Positions 49,496 through 63,200 of a stretch of 64,000 nt of DNA are shown here, in pieces. How positions within the stretch are numbered: the first letter of the stretch is position 1; each line of letters starts with the position of its first letter. Origin of the DNA: Whitmania pigra. Taxonomy: Eukaryota; Annelida; Clitellata; Hirudinida; Haemopidae. The DNA lies in the NCBI GenBank assembly GCA_021613335.1, contig JAJTWR010000021.1, positions 1,321,501 through 1,385,500 on the forward strand, read 5' to 3'. The position numbers and the translations under genes are program-made. A model generated the notes under the pieces. The model saw nothing but the letters and a program-made list of their open reading frames with translations. It was not told where the DNA came from and searched no databases.

Positions 49496-50319
49496 ATGAG
49501 TTAAAATGTTAAATCACTTTACATTCATTTTTTGGAGTAACTGTATTTTATTTTGAAGGCATATATATATATATATACATTCATACATATATTCATTATA
49601 TATTATTATTATCATGAATACTGCTCTTGTTTCAAATTGCCTGGAACAAAATTCACTTTGGTGATTCTAAAAAAAATGTATTATAATAGTAATAGAAGGA
49701 GATATATTCTGGAATACTCCCCAACGGTTGCCCGTTACGACAATGGCTAAATAACTTAGGAGTAACTTGCGTTGGATCTTCAACGGCAAAAATTGGCACA
49801 AACCACTTACGAGGCCAAAGGCAGTCTCAACCTTTGACTTTTAATCAACAATTAATTCTATAAACTTTTGAATTTATACTTGTCAACTTCCCAAGATCTT
49901 ACCAGAACAATTTTAATCACTCGTAACTAGATCAGATACATGCAAAATAGTCTTTTGGAGCTCACATAAAATCAATGTCTTTATTCAACAAAAATTCAAT
50001 AAGCAAACGAATCTTTCAAGAACTGAAATTTTTGGCAGTTGGTCTCAAATTTTAATTCACAAAACAACAAATGTTACAGATTGAAGTCATGCTGAAAATT
50101 GTCATCTTAATATTAATAATAAACCACTGGAAATCAGGACAAAAACGGAAAAGAAAAATTAAAAGCTGGAATTTAAAATCTTAAAAACAAGAATGAAAAT
50201 GACACGCACCCAACCAGAATGCACACCAGTCGGTGAGAAAGAAATTATCGGGATAACAAAATGCCAGTGAGCAGTTCAAGGTAATAATACTTTCATTTAA
50301 AAACAGTTCGACCGATCTT
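49496..50319. other. 3' flank of SAS-6
   Basis: AT-rich with a short (AT)n/(ATAC)n tract near 49560-49600. No gene seen; the right part should be the 3' UTR of the SAS-6 gene. Confidence 0.45.
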
Positions 50320-53300
50320 TTAGCCTGAAGATTTTGGAAAGTAGGCGTTAACAAGAGGAGGCGGAGCAGCAGCCCTGTTAACTGGCTGTCTCGGGGAAAC
50401 GACCTTGGTGCTGCCGATGCCCCATCTTGGAAGGTTGGGTTGGACCGAAGGTTGAGACTGCCTCGACGAGGTAACGCCCGAATACTGGGCAAGATTTTTA
50501 GTTGCGGGGCTGATTCTCGAGGGACCGTTGAGATGTTGGGGTCCGTTTGAGAGAGGAAGCGATGGAGACATCGGCTTACCGGGGTGATCTTCTTCCCCTG
50601 GCATTTCGTCGAAAGAATTTCGAAGATACTTCGGGTCTATGAGGTCTTCGCTGTGAAACAGAAACATTTTGCTGGTCAAACCACCTCTATTGCATTGGAT
50701 TCTATAATTTTCTCCAAACTAAGTCAAATATTTATTTAAGAAATATTAATCAATCATAATAAGAGAGAAGCATCCATGCATGCACTGCTAAAAAGCAATG
50801 GTTGTTACATGTCATTAAGTCCCCAATTAAGTCTGCATATGGATATAAAAAGCACTCAAAGGACTGGATAAATAATTAAACAGAAGATTGCATTCTAACA
50901 TTTATTAGCAAATGCAATAGCAGCATTTAATGACTAATGCAATACTAGCATTTAAAAAGTAATGCAATACTAACATTTAACAAGTAATGCAATACTAACC
51001 AATTGAGAGGCCTGGAGTTGTTGTTGTTATTGTTGTTTCTGATGTCGATGAAATTCCCAATGTTTCTGCTGTTTCCACTCGGAGGTGTCTGAACATTTGG
51101 TCAGAAATCATTCAAAAAAAATCCCAAAAACATTTAAGTAAGGGCTGCCTTGTTATATTTATTTAGTACATGTTAAATATTAATTACATTAAATCTATTG
51201 ATGCTAATATCAACTATTTACATACAGGAAACTACACTCGCCTTATGAGAATAATCCTTCAAATGGTAGACTTGATTCTCATTTAGCTGCTTGCTGAGAA
51301 AACTTATTGCTGAAATAATTAATAATTGAATAAGAAAAAAATAAATAATAGTGGAATGATCACTTAAAGTGATCAATTTATTATGCATTTGTAACAGGAA
51401 TAATAAATAGCATCCAATTAGGCAGATGCACAAAAATCTACATGGCTACAAAACTGGGCAGTTTGTTTATCAAACCAAATTAAAACAACCAAGTAAAATT
51501 AATCAGTCAATTGATTAACATCACTTATTATTATAGTATTAAAGTTAGTATCAATTAATTAATGCCTTAAGATCATCCCTTACATAGCAATACATACTCT
51601 TGTCGTTCTCGTTCAAGGTTTTGCGACACTTTTCGAGTTCCTCCCTGAGTCTCTTGTTCTCCTCTTCGACCCTCCTCGTCTGCTCCGATTTGTTGGAATT
51701 GTCCGCTCGTAGGTTCTCGATGGACTTCCTCAGCTCATCCACGTCTTTCTTGAGGCTCGTGATGACTTCTTCCTGCTTGAAGGAGACATGTGTCCGTCTG
51801 TCCAGCTGCAAGTTTGCAAATCGGCCGTGAGGAACGGAGCATGATAAAATGTTGATGTTCTCAATAATTCGGTGCATATGAATGTTACTGAGGAGTTATT
51901 CTTATGTTAGAATATTGTTATACACGAATGTTAGTATGTTATTACATTATATATCAAATAAAATACATAAAATAATTCGGGAAATATAATTATTATTACA
52001 TAATAATATTATCTCATCAATAATCAGAACCAACCTTGGCCTGCAATTCCTTGTTTTCCTCCTTGAAATGAACGAAGTCAAGGTGCGTCTTCTTCAACTT
52101 GTCGACGACTTTCCGCATTTTGTCCTTTTCACTTGCTACTTCCTTCCTCAAGTGGTCTGCCTCCTCCTCTGTTCTCCTCTGCAAAAGTCAAAATTTATGC
52201 AAAAATCACCAAAATGATAACAAGTTATTTGTTAGCTATTAATTATCATTGCTCTCATTAACTAGCTTCTTATTATCCTTTTAGTATTAGTTGATAACAA
52301 AGTATAATGACCATATTGTTAAATAACTATCACAGTACACATCAAGATTTACAATGTTTTCAGACATTAGAAATGCCTAGCTTTGGTATTGAATATACAT
52401 TTAATGGGTTTATACTTATATTATAATGACATATATCTATGCAAATATTATACTATAAGGAATTATTAAACTCCAAAAGCTTTTCTTTTTTAAATTTACT
52501 TAAATTTATGAAAAATCACTTCAAATTAGAATAATTTGCCTTCTTGAAAACATTCTAAATAACAAGCATCCATCACCAATTACTTTTTAATTACCTTTGA
52601 CTCTCTTTCCAGATGTAGTTGGTCCCTCTCCTTCATGAGAAGTTCGTCTTTGACGGTGATTTCTTTGTCGGTCATGTTCATCCGGGTCACGACCTCCGAC
52701 AGTTGAACCTCTCGATCCGTTAGCTTCTTTTCCATCGCACCGGCCTCCTTTTTTATCCTGGAACACTCCGACTGGATGGCTCTCTTTTCCTCTTCAAGTG
52801 AGTTCAGATTCGACTTTAGGTCGGCAATCTGAACCTCCTGCCTCGACTTTGTCTCCTTCAGGCTCTTTCGTGAAAGATTGAATTCGTTAAGCAAATGAAA
52901 AATAATATTAAACAAGATTTTCAAGTTACAAAACATTACATTGTTTGATATGTATGGATAATGATGAGATTAAATATTTTATTGAAAAATAAAAATGTTT
53001 CTTATGAAGTTCTCCTTCTAGAATGGCATGACTTTCACATGCCATCTTAAGCTGACAATCTCAGTTAAAATAAATTAGCAATCAATTAATTAGTTAATTA
53101 TTATTATAAAATAATTATACATCATCTAAGAACCTGCAGATTTTCAGTGAGATCAGAAATCTTCTGTTCCACCCTCTTCAATGTCAAGGCATGCCTTTCC
53201 TGTAAATCTTTCATTTCATCTTTGTGCCTTTGTTGCTGATCGTTCAACTTCTGAATATTCAATGAAGGAAGAATGTCTCAAATTAATTCAGAACTTTTAG

Positions 53301-55653
53301 AATCTTTTTTTTATACAAAGTGTACATTTATATAGCACAATGTGCATAGCATAAGAGGTGCTTCTTGTAACCATTTATTATTTAGCATCCTTCCCAAGGG
53401 CTCTTTTAACAGTGCAGACTGGATTTCAAACACATTACATCACAGCTACGTGCAGGAAGGCAACTCATTAGGCCCACTTGCATGTCCACAAAGCACTTAT
53501 CATGATATTGTAGTGCTTCAAAGGATCATCCTGTGAATTATCTTAAATGAATCTAGTCTTACTTCAGTTCAGAATTTTCCTCTTCAAGTTTTAATTTTAA
53601 TCAAAAATTTTATAATTAAATTAAAATGTTTGTATTATTTGCCCAAACAATGTCTTAAGCAAATGGTTGACAAACCAACACAGAAGAGTTCTCAATCATC
53701 AACCACCAATCAATCGATCACAACCACAAGTCAATCAATGACAACCCACCTGTTCATGCAGTCTTTCCAACTCCTTCATTCTCTCCTCCTTATTTGTCCT
53801 CTCATTGTTAATCTCGTTCACCTTTGAAGTCAGCGATTCCCTGCACATCTTGAGCTCGAGATCCACTTTGTTGTAGGAATTTGTCATCTGCTCCAATTTG
53901 TACTGTAGATGATGATTTCAGAGTTCATCAAAATGTCATGAATAAAATCCATTAATTCAATGCCTTCGTAAATGACCAGTCATGTTAATTCAAGATTAAA
54001 GTAGCATTAATTAACTTTAACTTTAAATTAATTAAACATCTCAATCAAATAAACATGCATAAATTCAAATTCCTGCGGAAGAACAAAATTATAATAATAA
54101 ATAACATTCATAATTTCCGAACAAAAACCAGCCTTGATGGTCTTGAGATTGCTGAGGAGGTAATTCTTGACCTCTCCATCTGTGCCGGGATGGAACTCCA
54201 GTTGGAGGAGTTTGAGTTGTTTGAATTCGTTCGATTGGACAACGGAGAGGTGACCCACGCTGGATGGACCTCCGCCCGAGAGGTTGAAGAGGAGGCTGAA
54301 CCTGGATGAGGTTGCAAAGAGATGTTCAAATCAGGTTCATTGGAAAGGGTAGAATGCAGAGTGGAGGAATGTTGGCTTATCAATGGGTGGCGAATAGCTG
54401 AATATGTTGTGCCGTCATCTTGGGCAAGGATTTGTTGAAATTGACCAACTTGTTAATTAACATTTAAACAACTGAATAAATTAATTATTGATATTCATTG
54501 AAATTGATGAAAATGTTTCTATATTTTGATTATTTCTGCATTTAGTCTATCATTACAATGATAGCTTGGCCTGTTGAGCTATTTGGCTTTAACAAATATT
54601 TAATCTATAACATAAACTGAATCAATAACATATATTGTTATAATTGTTCATAATTTACAGTCTAATTTAAATGCTTCTTATTTTAAAATAACACAAGGCA
54701 CCTATGTAGTTCAAAATGCAATTCATCTGACTCAACAATCTGCTAAATTTGATTATGTTTTTAGAAATCACCAAAACCTATGAATCAATGAGATTCCCAC
54801 AAAGCAAGCCTCTACAACATGTGCTTGGCCTAATTCTATCCACAAAGTGATGCTGTTACTCAAAATGAATCCTTCACAAAACAATCATTGCATTACTTGA
54901 TTTCTTTGTTGTAACTGTCCTCATCCATCCATTTAGGCACCCATCCTTTCATATAACAATCAAGCTTTTTGGATGACTTACTTGCTAACTTCAAATGCAT
55001 TTCGTTGCTGGCAGTTTTCCAAGTATTGTATGACCATCTGTGGGAAGGCCTTGAAATCTATTAATAGTTCTTGTTGTGCCTTCAAGCTTAACAAAAAATA
55101 AAAAATCATTATAATAATTTACTGCATTACAGACAAGCAGACCACATAATTCTTACACTTGAAAATCTTCTTCTGTTATCTTTAGTTGGAACCAAAAGAA
55201 TTCATCTTTTTCATCTGTCAGTCTAAGAATCACTTCCTTGTGATAGTTAACATAAATCAATTTACTTTGTGGTATTATTTTTGTAAATTGGATAAACATC
55301 ATTATAGATGGGGATACTTTCATTGAGCTGATTAAAATAGCAGTTTCTTGAATTATGAAACAATCAGAATTCTAAAATAACCGTAAAATAAGAAAATCTG
55401 ATATGTCTTATAAATTATCCAGACAAAAATACAAAATATGCCAGTTTCATGCTCCAATTTTCAAACAAAATTACTTTTTTTATGCTGTGCATGTCTTCTT
55501 CTATTGTGATATTAATGTCACATTTTCTGCAAAAAAATAAATAAAAACTTACAATATTAAAAATTATATTTAAATTAATTTAAATAACCTTTTATCATTA
55601 TCTTGTATTTTCGAAACTGTCAGTACTTTGTTAAAAATAATTGTAGAAGACAT
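50320..55653 (-). CDS. SASS6: Spindle assembly abnormal protein 6 (SAS-6), 616 aa
   Basis: Core protein of the centriole cartwheel; its head dimers set nine-fold symmetry. Minus-strand exons: 55589-55653, 55475-55526, 55157-55236, 54982-55086, 54133-54301, 53750-53902, 53134-53250, 52595-52864, 52035-52178, 51598-51805, 51242-51309, 51000-51088, 50320-50650; 1,851 nt in frame. The globular head has EVILRLTDEKDEFFWFQLKI and EEDFQVLKAQQELLIDFKAF. The PISA region reads SNEFKQLKLLQLEFHP, with F127 at the place of the head-to-head dimer phenylalanine. A long coiled coil follows (residues ~160-480), then FLSKQLNENQ and a Pro/Ser/Asn-rich tail ending NAYFPKSSG, as in vertebrate SAS-6 (SAYFP). Introns after exons 5 and 11 appear to use GC donors. 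Open frames near 55280-55378 and 54028-54120 are treated as intron. Confidence 0.93.
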
Positions 55654-57289
55654 TGCACACTGAAATCCAAATACGGTTAGTGGAAATAATTTCGGATTGG
55701 TATCCAAAGCGTTGATTGGAAATTCGTCTCAGTTGTTTAAATAAAATTAAAAACCTGCAAATATAAAACCATTAAACGCAAGTCCGAATATGCAATGTTT
55801 GAACCCAACATAAACAATTCCAAAGACTTTACGTGATAAAAAAAACATTGAAAAATAAATTATAAAAATTAAAATATTTATATTTAATTATTAATGTATG
55901 TTGAAACTTTTAAATGATATGTGAAAAATGTCGAACACTCTAAATGAATCAGAGCGGACCGTCCAGATTTATTGTTCATAACTAATACATGTATGCTATT
56001 TATGAATGCCTATGTTTCTGATCAAACAAATCTTTATGCTAAAATTGATATTTGCAGTTATCGATATTTTGAATGCAGAGAGTACATCTGGAATTTCTGA
56101 CAACTTATAGCGAAATCAATACTTGACTAAGCACACTGAAATAATTACATACGGATCACTTGGTGGTTAGGTTAAGAACAATTTTGTAAATAATTCACCT
56201 GGATCTGAAATGCATGTGAATTGTTGTAACCAAGTCCATGACCCGTTAAGAAATATATAGCATATTTTTGGCTGCCATTCAAGAGGTATTGAAATTCTGA
56301 TATCATATATTCTAACGGCATTTCCCATTAATTAACAAACTTTACAATTGATCATAGACAATTTAAGAATGGAAACAACCGTTTGTCTGGTAAACCACGC
56401 ATTCTCTATGCTACAGTCTATATATAGTCTGAAATATCTCGCGCTGGCAATTGGTATGTAAAGCCCTTCACAGGTATCGTTTCGAGTCATGAAAATGGCT
56501 CATTTAAAAAAGAAATAGTGAGTTTGACGGCATTTACTCATGCATTCAATTGCCGATATTGAATGTGTCAATGAATCCACCTTGTCTGCTACTAACGTAG
56601 AAACTGATGCTAAATAAGTTCTGAAGTTTACGTTATTTCAGAAGAGGTTAACTGTCGAGCAATAATGTCAAAACAATAACCAACAACATATCTTGCCAGC
56701 TACTTAACAAGAAATTCTATTTTTGTAGGAGCGCAGTGCATGTGAAGTCGACCCATAAATTATATCGCAGCCAAAATTCTTTAGAAGCAATTTTCCAAGC
56801 TTTTATTTCTTTGAACAGATTGAAATCTCCTCTAACAATGCCTGTCATCGTTTGATGAAAGAATAGCCAAAAACTGAATAGTGTATAGCTGCCCTCCTAT
56901 TATCCTAGTAATTATCTCAGTAGGGTTTCAGCATAGATTCAAAGGGCAATGAATTCTCTCCACGAATCCATCACCTCCACCATATTCTTAATTGCAAATA
57001 TACAACAACTGGTGGAACACCGACCACATCAGTTAAACCAATCAAGACACCTAATTATCAACATCATTAATATTTGAGACCAAACGCAGACATAAAAGCA
57101 ATGTATTTTTAAAAGCTGAAAGAGTAAAACAAGTGTGATAATTGCCAGGGGAAGGCATTTATTGGAAGAAAGATAATTAATAGCTTAATTAGTAATAATA
57201 ATAATAATAATAATATCATACAGTTCAAGGAAATATAACAAAATGTCTCAAAACATTGCAGTACAATGTCCAAAAAGCTTTATTAGGCC
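55654..57289. other. Gap between SAS-6 and akirin
   Basis: Non-coding as far as I can see. It holds the SAS-6 promoter/5' UTR and the sequence downstream of akirin. A short (AAT)n run lies near 57197-57215. Confidence 0.45.
57279..57284 (-). terminator. Akirin poly(A) signal
   Basis: AATAAA on the minus strand, five bases after the akirin stop codon. Cleavage would then leave a very short 3' UTR unless a later signal is used. Confidence 0.5.
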
Positions 57290-58709
57290 TTAAGACACAT
57301 CTGGAAACAAAAATATTAATAATTATAATATTAATAATGCTTTAAAATGAAAAATAACATTTGTTCTTGTAATGACAAACACATGCTTAGTGCAAACAAA
57401 ATCAATACAAAATACGTGTGTACAAAAGCAGGAAATACTAAAAGCTAATAGTTCACATAATTAAAAAATCAATGTGTATTGTCATTGGAAATTGTACTCA
57501 CAACTGGCTGAAGATTGGCCAAACCGATTCTTCAAAAGGTCATGGTTGAATTTGATGTAACTTTCATATTTTTCTAGAAAAATATTTTTAAACAAATGAA
57601 TAATTTTAAATTACTAATAATGCCTCTTCTTTTGACAATCATGAACCCAAAAATGACTTTCAATCAATAAATATTTGTTGTTTTATGTTCTGTTCCATAA
57701 GTGATGTTAACTCTCAATTTCATTGCACTGATTTGATTAAATGGTACATTTCCAGATAAAAGCTAAAAACAATTGAAGTCACAAAAAACCTGCTAGTTTT
57801 CCAATAAGAACTTTCTCATAATGCTCCCTCAGTTTCTTCTCGTGTTCCTCGACCAACTGATTGCACACGTAGCTCGCCTGAAATGAAGAAAGTGAAAATA
57901 ACACCATGACTAAAGTGCACATAAAGATGCATTTGTAATACAAAACGTTTTAAGTCCAGACACAAGAATTCACTCCTACATAATAAACCATGCGCAAACC
58001 TTGATATGAAGGCTAGTCTTGCCTTCTCTAGAAGCAAATTTAACATAAAGTGAAGCTGCTCAAATGCAATACTTATATAAATCATTATTTCATACAAATA
58101 CAAATACTTTCAGCTGCCTTAGAACACGTTATAAGCCAAACACCACAGACAATATGTTTTATGAACGGACCTCAAACATAGAAAAATCAAACGATCCTGG
58201 CAAATTATTAACATTGCGGATGTTTATGTGGATATGCAAGGAAATTACAAGGATAAATTACTAACTGTTGATGTAGACACCATTGGTTCATTCTTTGGTT
58301 GTGTGATTTTACTCTGAGTCTGAGTGCTTTTAGGGGAGGATGAGGGGGAGACTATATTCTTCCAAGTGATAGGTGAGTGGGTGGATGAGTAAGTCTGGAA
58401 AATTGAGTGGCTCGATGATGGCAATGTTCTCGGCACCAATTGATCTGAAAAATCATGTTCCAGAAAATTATGTCTGATGTTTACATCTAGATGTGACTAC
58501 CTAGACTATTGAAACACTCATGCAATCTTTTTCCACTCACCATGAGCAAGTCTTTGTGTTGCTTCGACAAAGTTTTGCGATGGCTGATAGGTGTCTGTGG
58601 CCATCATGTCTTCATATGAAATTTTGATCCTCTTTGGCGAGCAACCGTTTGGGATGCCGAGATGAGGATCAAATTCATGGTGTCTTTTCAGAGTTGCTCC
58701 GCAAGCCAT
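57290..58709 (-). CDS. Akirin, 172 aa
   Basis: Small nuclear protein that bridges transcription factors to chromatin remodelling, needed for innate immune (NF-kB) and muscle gene expression and for nuclear import of proteasomes. Minus-strand exons: 58541-58709, 58266-58444, 57790-57877, 57502-57573, 57290-57300; 519 nt in frame. The N-terminus MACGATLKRHHEFDP is the akirin hallmark, followed by the basic SPKRIK signal. The middle is a Ser/Pro/Thr-rich disordered region. The C-terminal helix reads VEEHEKKLREHYEKVL and EKYESYIKFNHDLLKNRF. The last exon is only 11 nt and restores the conserved SYVS end. Length is somewhat below the ~200 aa of fly and human akirins, because of the shorter linker. 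Confidence 0.95.
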
Positions 58710-60283
58710 GGCTGAAAATAAAATCCATAAAACTCAGTAATAGGCGAGCTCCATTGTTTATCCATATCAATAAGTAATGACCTAAACTATTTAAGCTAAT
58801 TAGAGCAACACTCCCTAATCGAAAACCATGCATTATAATCAATGGAAAATTTCTACCACGAAGTAAAACAAAAGACATCACTAATACTTGATCAATCATG
58901 TGCGGCATAATTAAAATTTCGTTTCTATGTTCATTTCTGGCACAGCTATCGGCAATTAAATCGACAGTCTGGCCCACTCGAACAAACTAAATCGAGGTAA
59001 ATCTAACTCGAGCTATTACAAGTCACTATATAACTAAAAAACTAGTACTAAAAATTACCAACCCGATTTCTTCCAATATTAAATTAATGTGAGCGTTTAA
59101 ATGCAGGGCCGAGTAAACAAGAGGCTTATATTCGTTGGCCTAAAGCTAGCAGTGATGTGCCGAACAAGGAAATACAAAAAAAGTAACTGACTACTAGAAC
59201 TAGAATATTTTCTCGTCAAAATTACTTTCGAAATGTAATAAACAATTATATTAAATTAATAAATTAAAGCTTGTTTAAAATTATTCATGTTTAAATAAAT
59301 TAATAGATGCAGTTTACATAATCCACATAAATTTACAATCCATAATAGATTAACAATTAGATAAATTGTTGATTTTATGACTTAAAAATATTTTATTTAA
59401 AAAACGTGCGCCTCAAGCTTTCTGTTTAAACAAATTTAATCACAAATTTAAAAGTATTCACTTTAATGGCTAATTAATAACTACATTTTTTAATTTAGAA
59501 AGTTTTACAAATTCGTTCAGCTACATAATTTGTTAACGTTTATTTTGGTTATTTGCTCATTACATTGTCCACAATAAATAATTTTACTAATTGTTTCTCC
59601 GCTATAAATTTGTAACAGGCAGGCACTCATGTTCGTACTCTAACTTTGAAGATGATGAGAGCAAATTAAATCTTGCTTCTCGAAACCAAGAAATTCAAAT
59701 TACGTGCTTCTATTGTCCATAAATGCCTGAAGGGGCGATATTCAGAACATTCAACTTCAACGCAGACGACCAAGTTTATATCAACTGATTTATATAAACT
59801 CGTTAAGTAGTGCCTTTGGAGCGTAATTAACATCGTAATTTTAAACACCGGATTATGTTGGATTTTAGTTTAATGTTTAGCAAAAATTAGACGTTGCAAA
59901 TTGTGTTAAATTTTTGATATTCCGATGTGAACGTTGTGAGGAGCATTATCCGACTTCAATTCCTGAGCCATTCTTACATCTGCTGTTTTCGCCAAACGAG
60001 TTGATGTAAACTCAATAAAATAACCACAATGAAATTGTCAAATCAGACTTAAGGGCTTTTCTGGCGAAGAAATTAATGTCAACATTAATAATTACTAACA
60101 GCTCTTTTTTAATCTTGGATTAATAACTTGGTTCAACGATATGTTTTTACATACACAATAACGTGACATGTTTGCGTGCAATTGGCCACCTAATTTGTTA
60201 AGATCAATTTGTATCACAGAGACTGACGGAGACTGGTATTATTAACTAAAGTATTGCAGCCCTACGTGGACATGTTCACATAA
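58710..60283. other. Gap between akirin and the SPATA1-like gene
   Basis: AT-rich, no gene seen. It should contain the akirin promoter and the 3' UTR of the SPATA1-like gene. The short frame at 58675-58977 (minus) overlaps the akirin start and shows no domain. Confidence 0.45.
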
Positions 60284-63200
60284 TTACCAAAATAGTTCTT
60301 CAGTCATTGTGTTTCGACCAGTGAAGTATTTAGCCTTTCTTTGTTCGAGTTCCAACTTTATCGACTTCAGGACATCTTCCACTTGCATTCGGAGCTATAT
60401 TGAAGATTTAATGCAAAAAATATGAGTCAAATAAATTTATAAAATATTTATTTAATTACAATTTTGCTAAATTATCGATGATTTCGATCAAAATTGACAA
60501 CGTTAAAAAAGCAGTCATCAAAACCTTTAATTCTGAAGAAAGTTTCAACTTGACTTGCTCCATTTTGTCTTCCAACGATTCAACCTCCATCTTCAACCTG
60601 GCGGCTTCCAACTGGAGACAAACATTTGATTGTTTAATTGAATTCATTTTTTACCAAAATAACAAGCATTTAACATCATATTGACCAGATGTTATTCCGA
60701 GTGGATAAAATTTAAATCAAATAACATCAGGTGTCGAATCAGTAACTCTAAGTCACCTGTAAGTTCCACCTAAAACAACCCCCTTAATCGGTAAACTATA
60801 ATTCATAATCCATCGTGCTTTCTTATGAAATCAGAATTTCCAGTAAAACATGTCCATACAATCATTAATTGTTGAATAGCATGAAGGCAAAGAGCGAATG
60901 GAAGAATCAATAAGACTACAACAATTGATCGCTTAAGCGAACAAAAGGAGTTAAAAGCAGCATCTAACATGCATCAAAGTCATTTCGTGCCCCTCTGTCT
61001 GTTTATCGAGAGTCTTGTTTTGATTCTTCTGTCGAATGGAATGCATGCTGGAGTGCTGCTCCAAGTGGGAAATTACTTTCCGGTTCAAAATTTCCAATTG
61101 TTTTTTCAATTTGTTGTTGCTCTCCTCCAGCTGAGGTGTTCGCTTCTTTTCCACGAAATACTTTTTCTTCCACGTGTCTCGGTTAGCTGTGGCAAAGAAA
61201 TATGAGTTCGTAACATTTCGACACTCTACATACTGTCATAAGTTTATATAAAGTCGAACCCGGTTACGTTGCCGGCCAAGAGGTTTGCCAAAAAGCGTCG
61301 AGATAACCAACGATCGAGACAACCGAAAGTCAATATGGCGACTGTATATTAACATGCGCTTGCAATTTCTTTATGTAACGTAATGTGCGTTAATAAATAA
61401 GAATGTATATGCACGTGTTTTTGGTGGTTTTTTTTACAACAGCAATTGATATTTGATATTGGTAACAGCACATGCATTTTGCCAACAACAAAAGGCTTAT
61501 GATGGCTTTGGTTGGAGCTTACTTATTGTGTTAGGTGGGAGGTAAAAAATCTTAATGGCTTTGAGACCAGGAACATCTGCACGGGCTTTCCAGTTATCCA
61601 CGATTTTTTGTTTCTGTTGTCTGTTTCACCATGCACTGAATATATCCAGGATCTTGGTTGGCCATTGTCATCGCATGGGATAACTTTGGTCTGGTTAATG
61701 TATCTGGGATTCTTGGATTTTCCCATAATGTAGAGCGAATGTTTTTGGCCTCCTTCCATGTTAGCAGAAATTAAGTAAGGGGGTCCTTCAATTTTCCAAA
61801 ACACTCCAGCTTCAACAACTTCATTAAAAATGTTCCGACTCCCAGGTATCCAAAATTTGTGCTCATTTGAATGTTGAGCCTATTGAACTGCAGCGCTCCC
61901 TCTACAAATTGCTTTGAAGACAATGGTTGTGCCTCTTTATGAAACGATCCAGCCATTTCTGATTTGCTTTAAAGTCAGGACGTCCTAACTTGGTAGCAAT
62001 GATGTCGGCCTTCTCCATCAGGAAGGAACCATTGACGGGAAGTTTTGTTGTTCTCGAATTTGTGAACCATTGAAGCACTGCATCGTCGACATCTTTGTGC
62101 TCAGCAATTCTACGTTTTTTTCTTACTGGATCAAATACAGATTTCTCGTACATTTGCTAGATCAACAGTTTTCATTTTTTATCCTGAAATGTTATTTGCT
62201 GGAATGCCATGCTGACGGCTAAGGTCTTTTGGTTTTGTTCCCTTTTCTAGCTGCAGTATGATTTCAGTAGTTTTTCACTATCGACTGATTATCCAGTTTT
62301 CTCTTAACACTTCCAGACATTTTAGAACGAAAAAAAAAACAGAATAGCGTGTTAACCGTCAGACAAAATCCGCAAGAATGAATTGGGTTCGGCGAAATAA
62401 ATGAATCAACATAGCTGATTGTTGCTACAACAACGTGGGAATTTGGGGGTTCCAATTCAAAGTCGGCGATTAGTCAAGGCGTCATTATAACTGATGTAAA
62501 GTGGCGAATTTGACTCTTTTTTGCGCTCGAGATATTGGATTTTGGCGACATAAAAGCATCGACATAACCGATGAGAAAATGATAGGATGAAGAAGAAATT
62601 TGGCGGTTCCACTTCAAAAGCTTAATAATAGGGTTGGCGAGTTAACCGAGGTCGAGATAAGAGAGTTCCACTATATAATTATAACTATTATTTTAAATAA
62701 CAATAACAATAATAATACACTGAAGAAGAAATACACTGAAAGCATTCAGCTACTAACATTTTCGTCTAAAATGGTAAATTATTGAAATAATTTTAAATAA
62801 AGATATATTGAATTAATTTTTTCTAATATTTTAAAAATCACGGTGGCCCTCCCTTAATCAGCCACTGATTCCATACATTCCACTTCGTCCTCATCAAAAC
62901 AAGAGAACAAACCCGTTTTCTTTTCTGAATTTTTCAAAGCAGCAAGGAGGGCTTTCTTACGAGACATCAAGTCCTCCTTGAGCTTGTCACCTTCCTGTCT
63001 CTTCTTCTTCAGCAGCTCCAATTCTTCTAGAAGGGCTGCTATCATTCATGAAATCAATATCACATCAAAATCACATCTAGACTTGCTACATAAGAGATTT
63101 TATCACTTTTGTTTATTATTTTAATGTAATTGAAAAACTTAAAATTTTATTATAGTTCTTATTTTGTCATTAATAGTATTGTCGTAATTAGCGCCAGGAA

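Noticed and set aside
55280..55378. Possible SAS-6 exon reading NSDCFIIQETAILISSMK
   Set aside because: Direct joining of 55475 to 55236 gives the family sequence (IKKEVILRLTD); this segment has no counterpart in SAS-6 heads.
62854..62912. SPATA1-like frame continuing to FDEDEVECMESVAD and stop
   Set aside because: The donor ACGG|gtttgt at 62912 matches the phase of the next exon (Ala-Asn-Arg-Asp); read-through has no counterpart in the family. An alternative short isoform remains possible.
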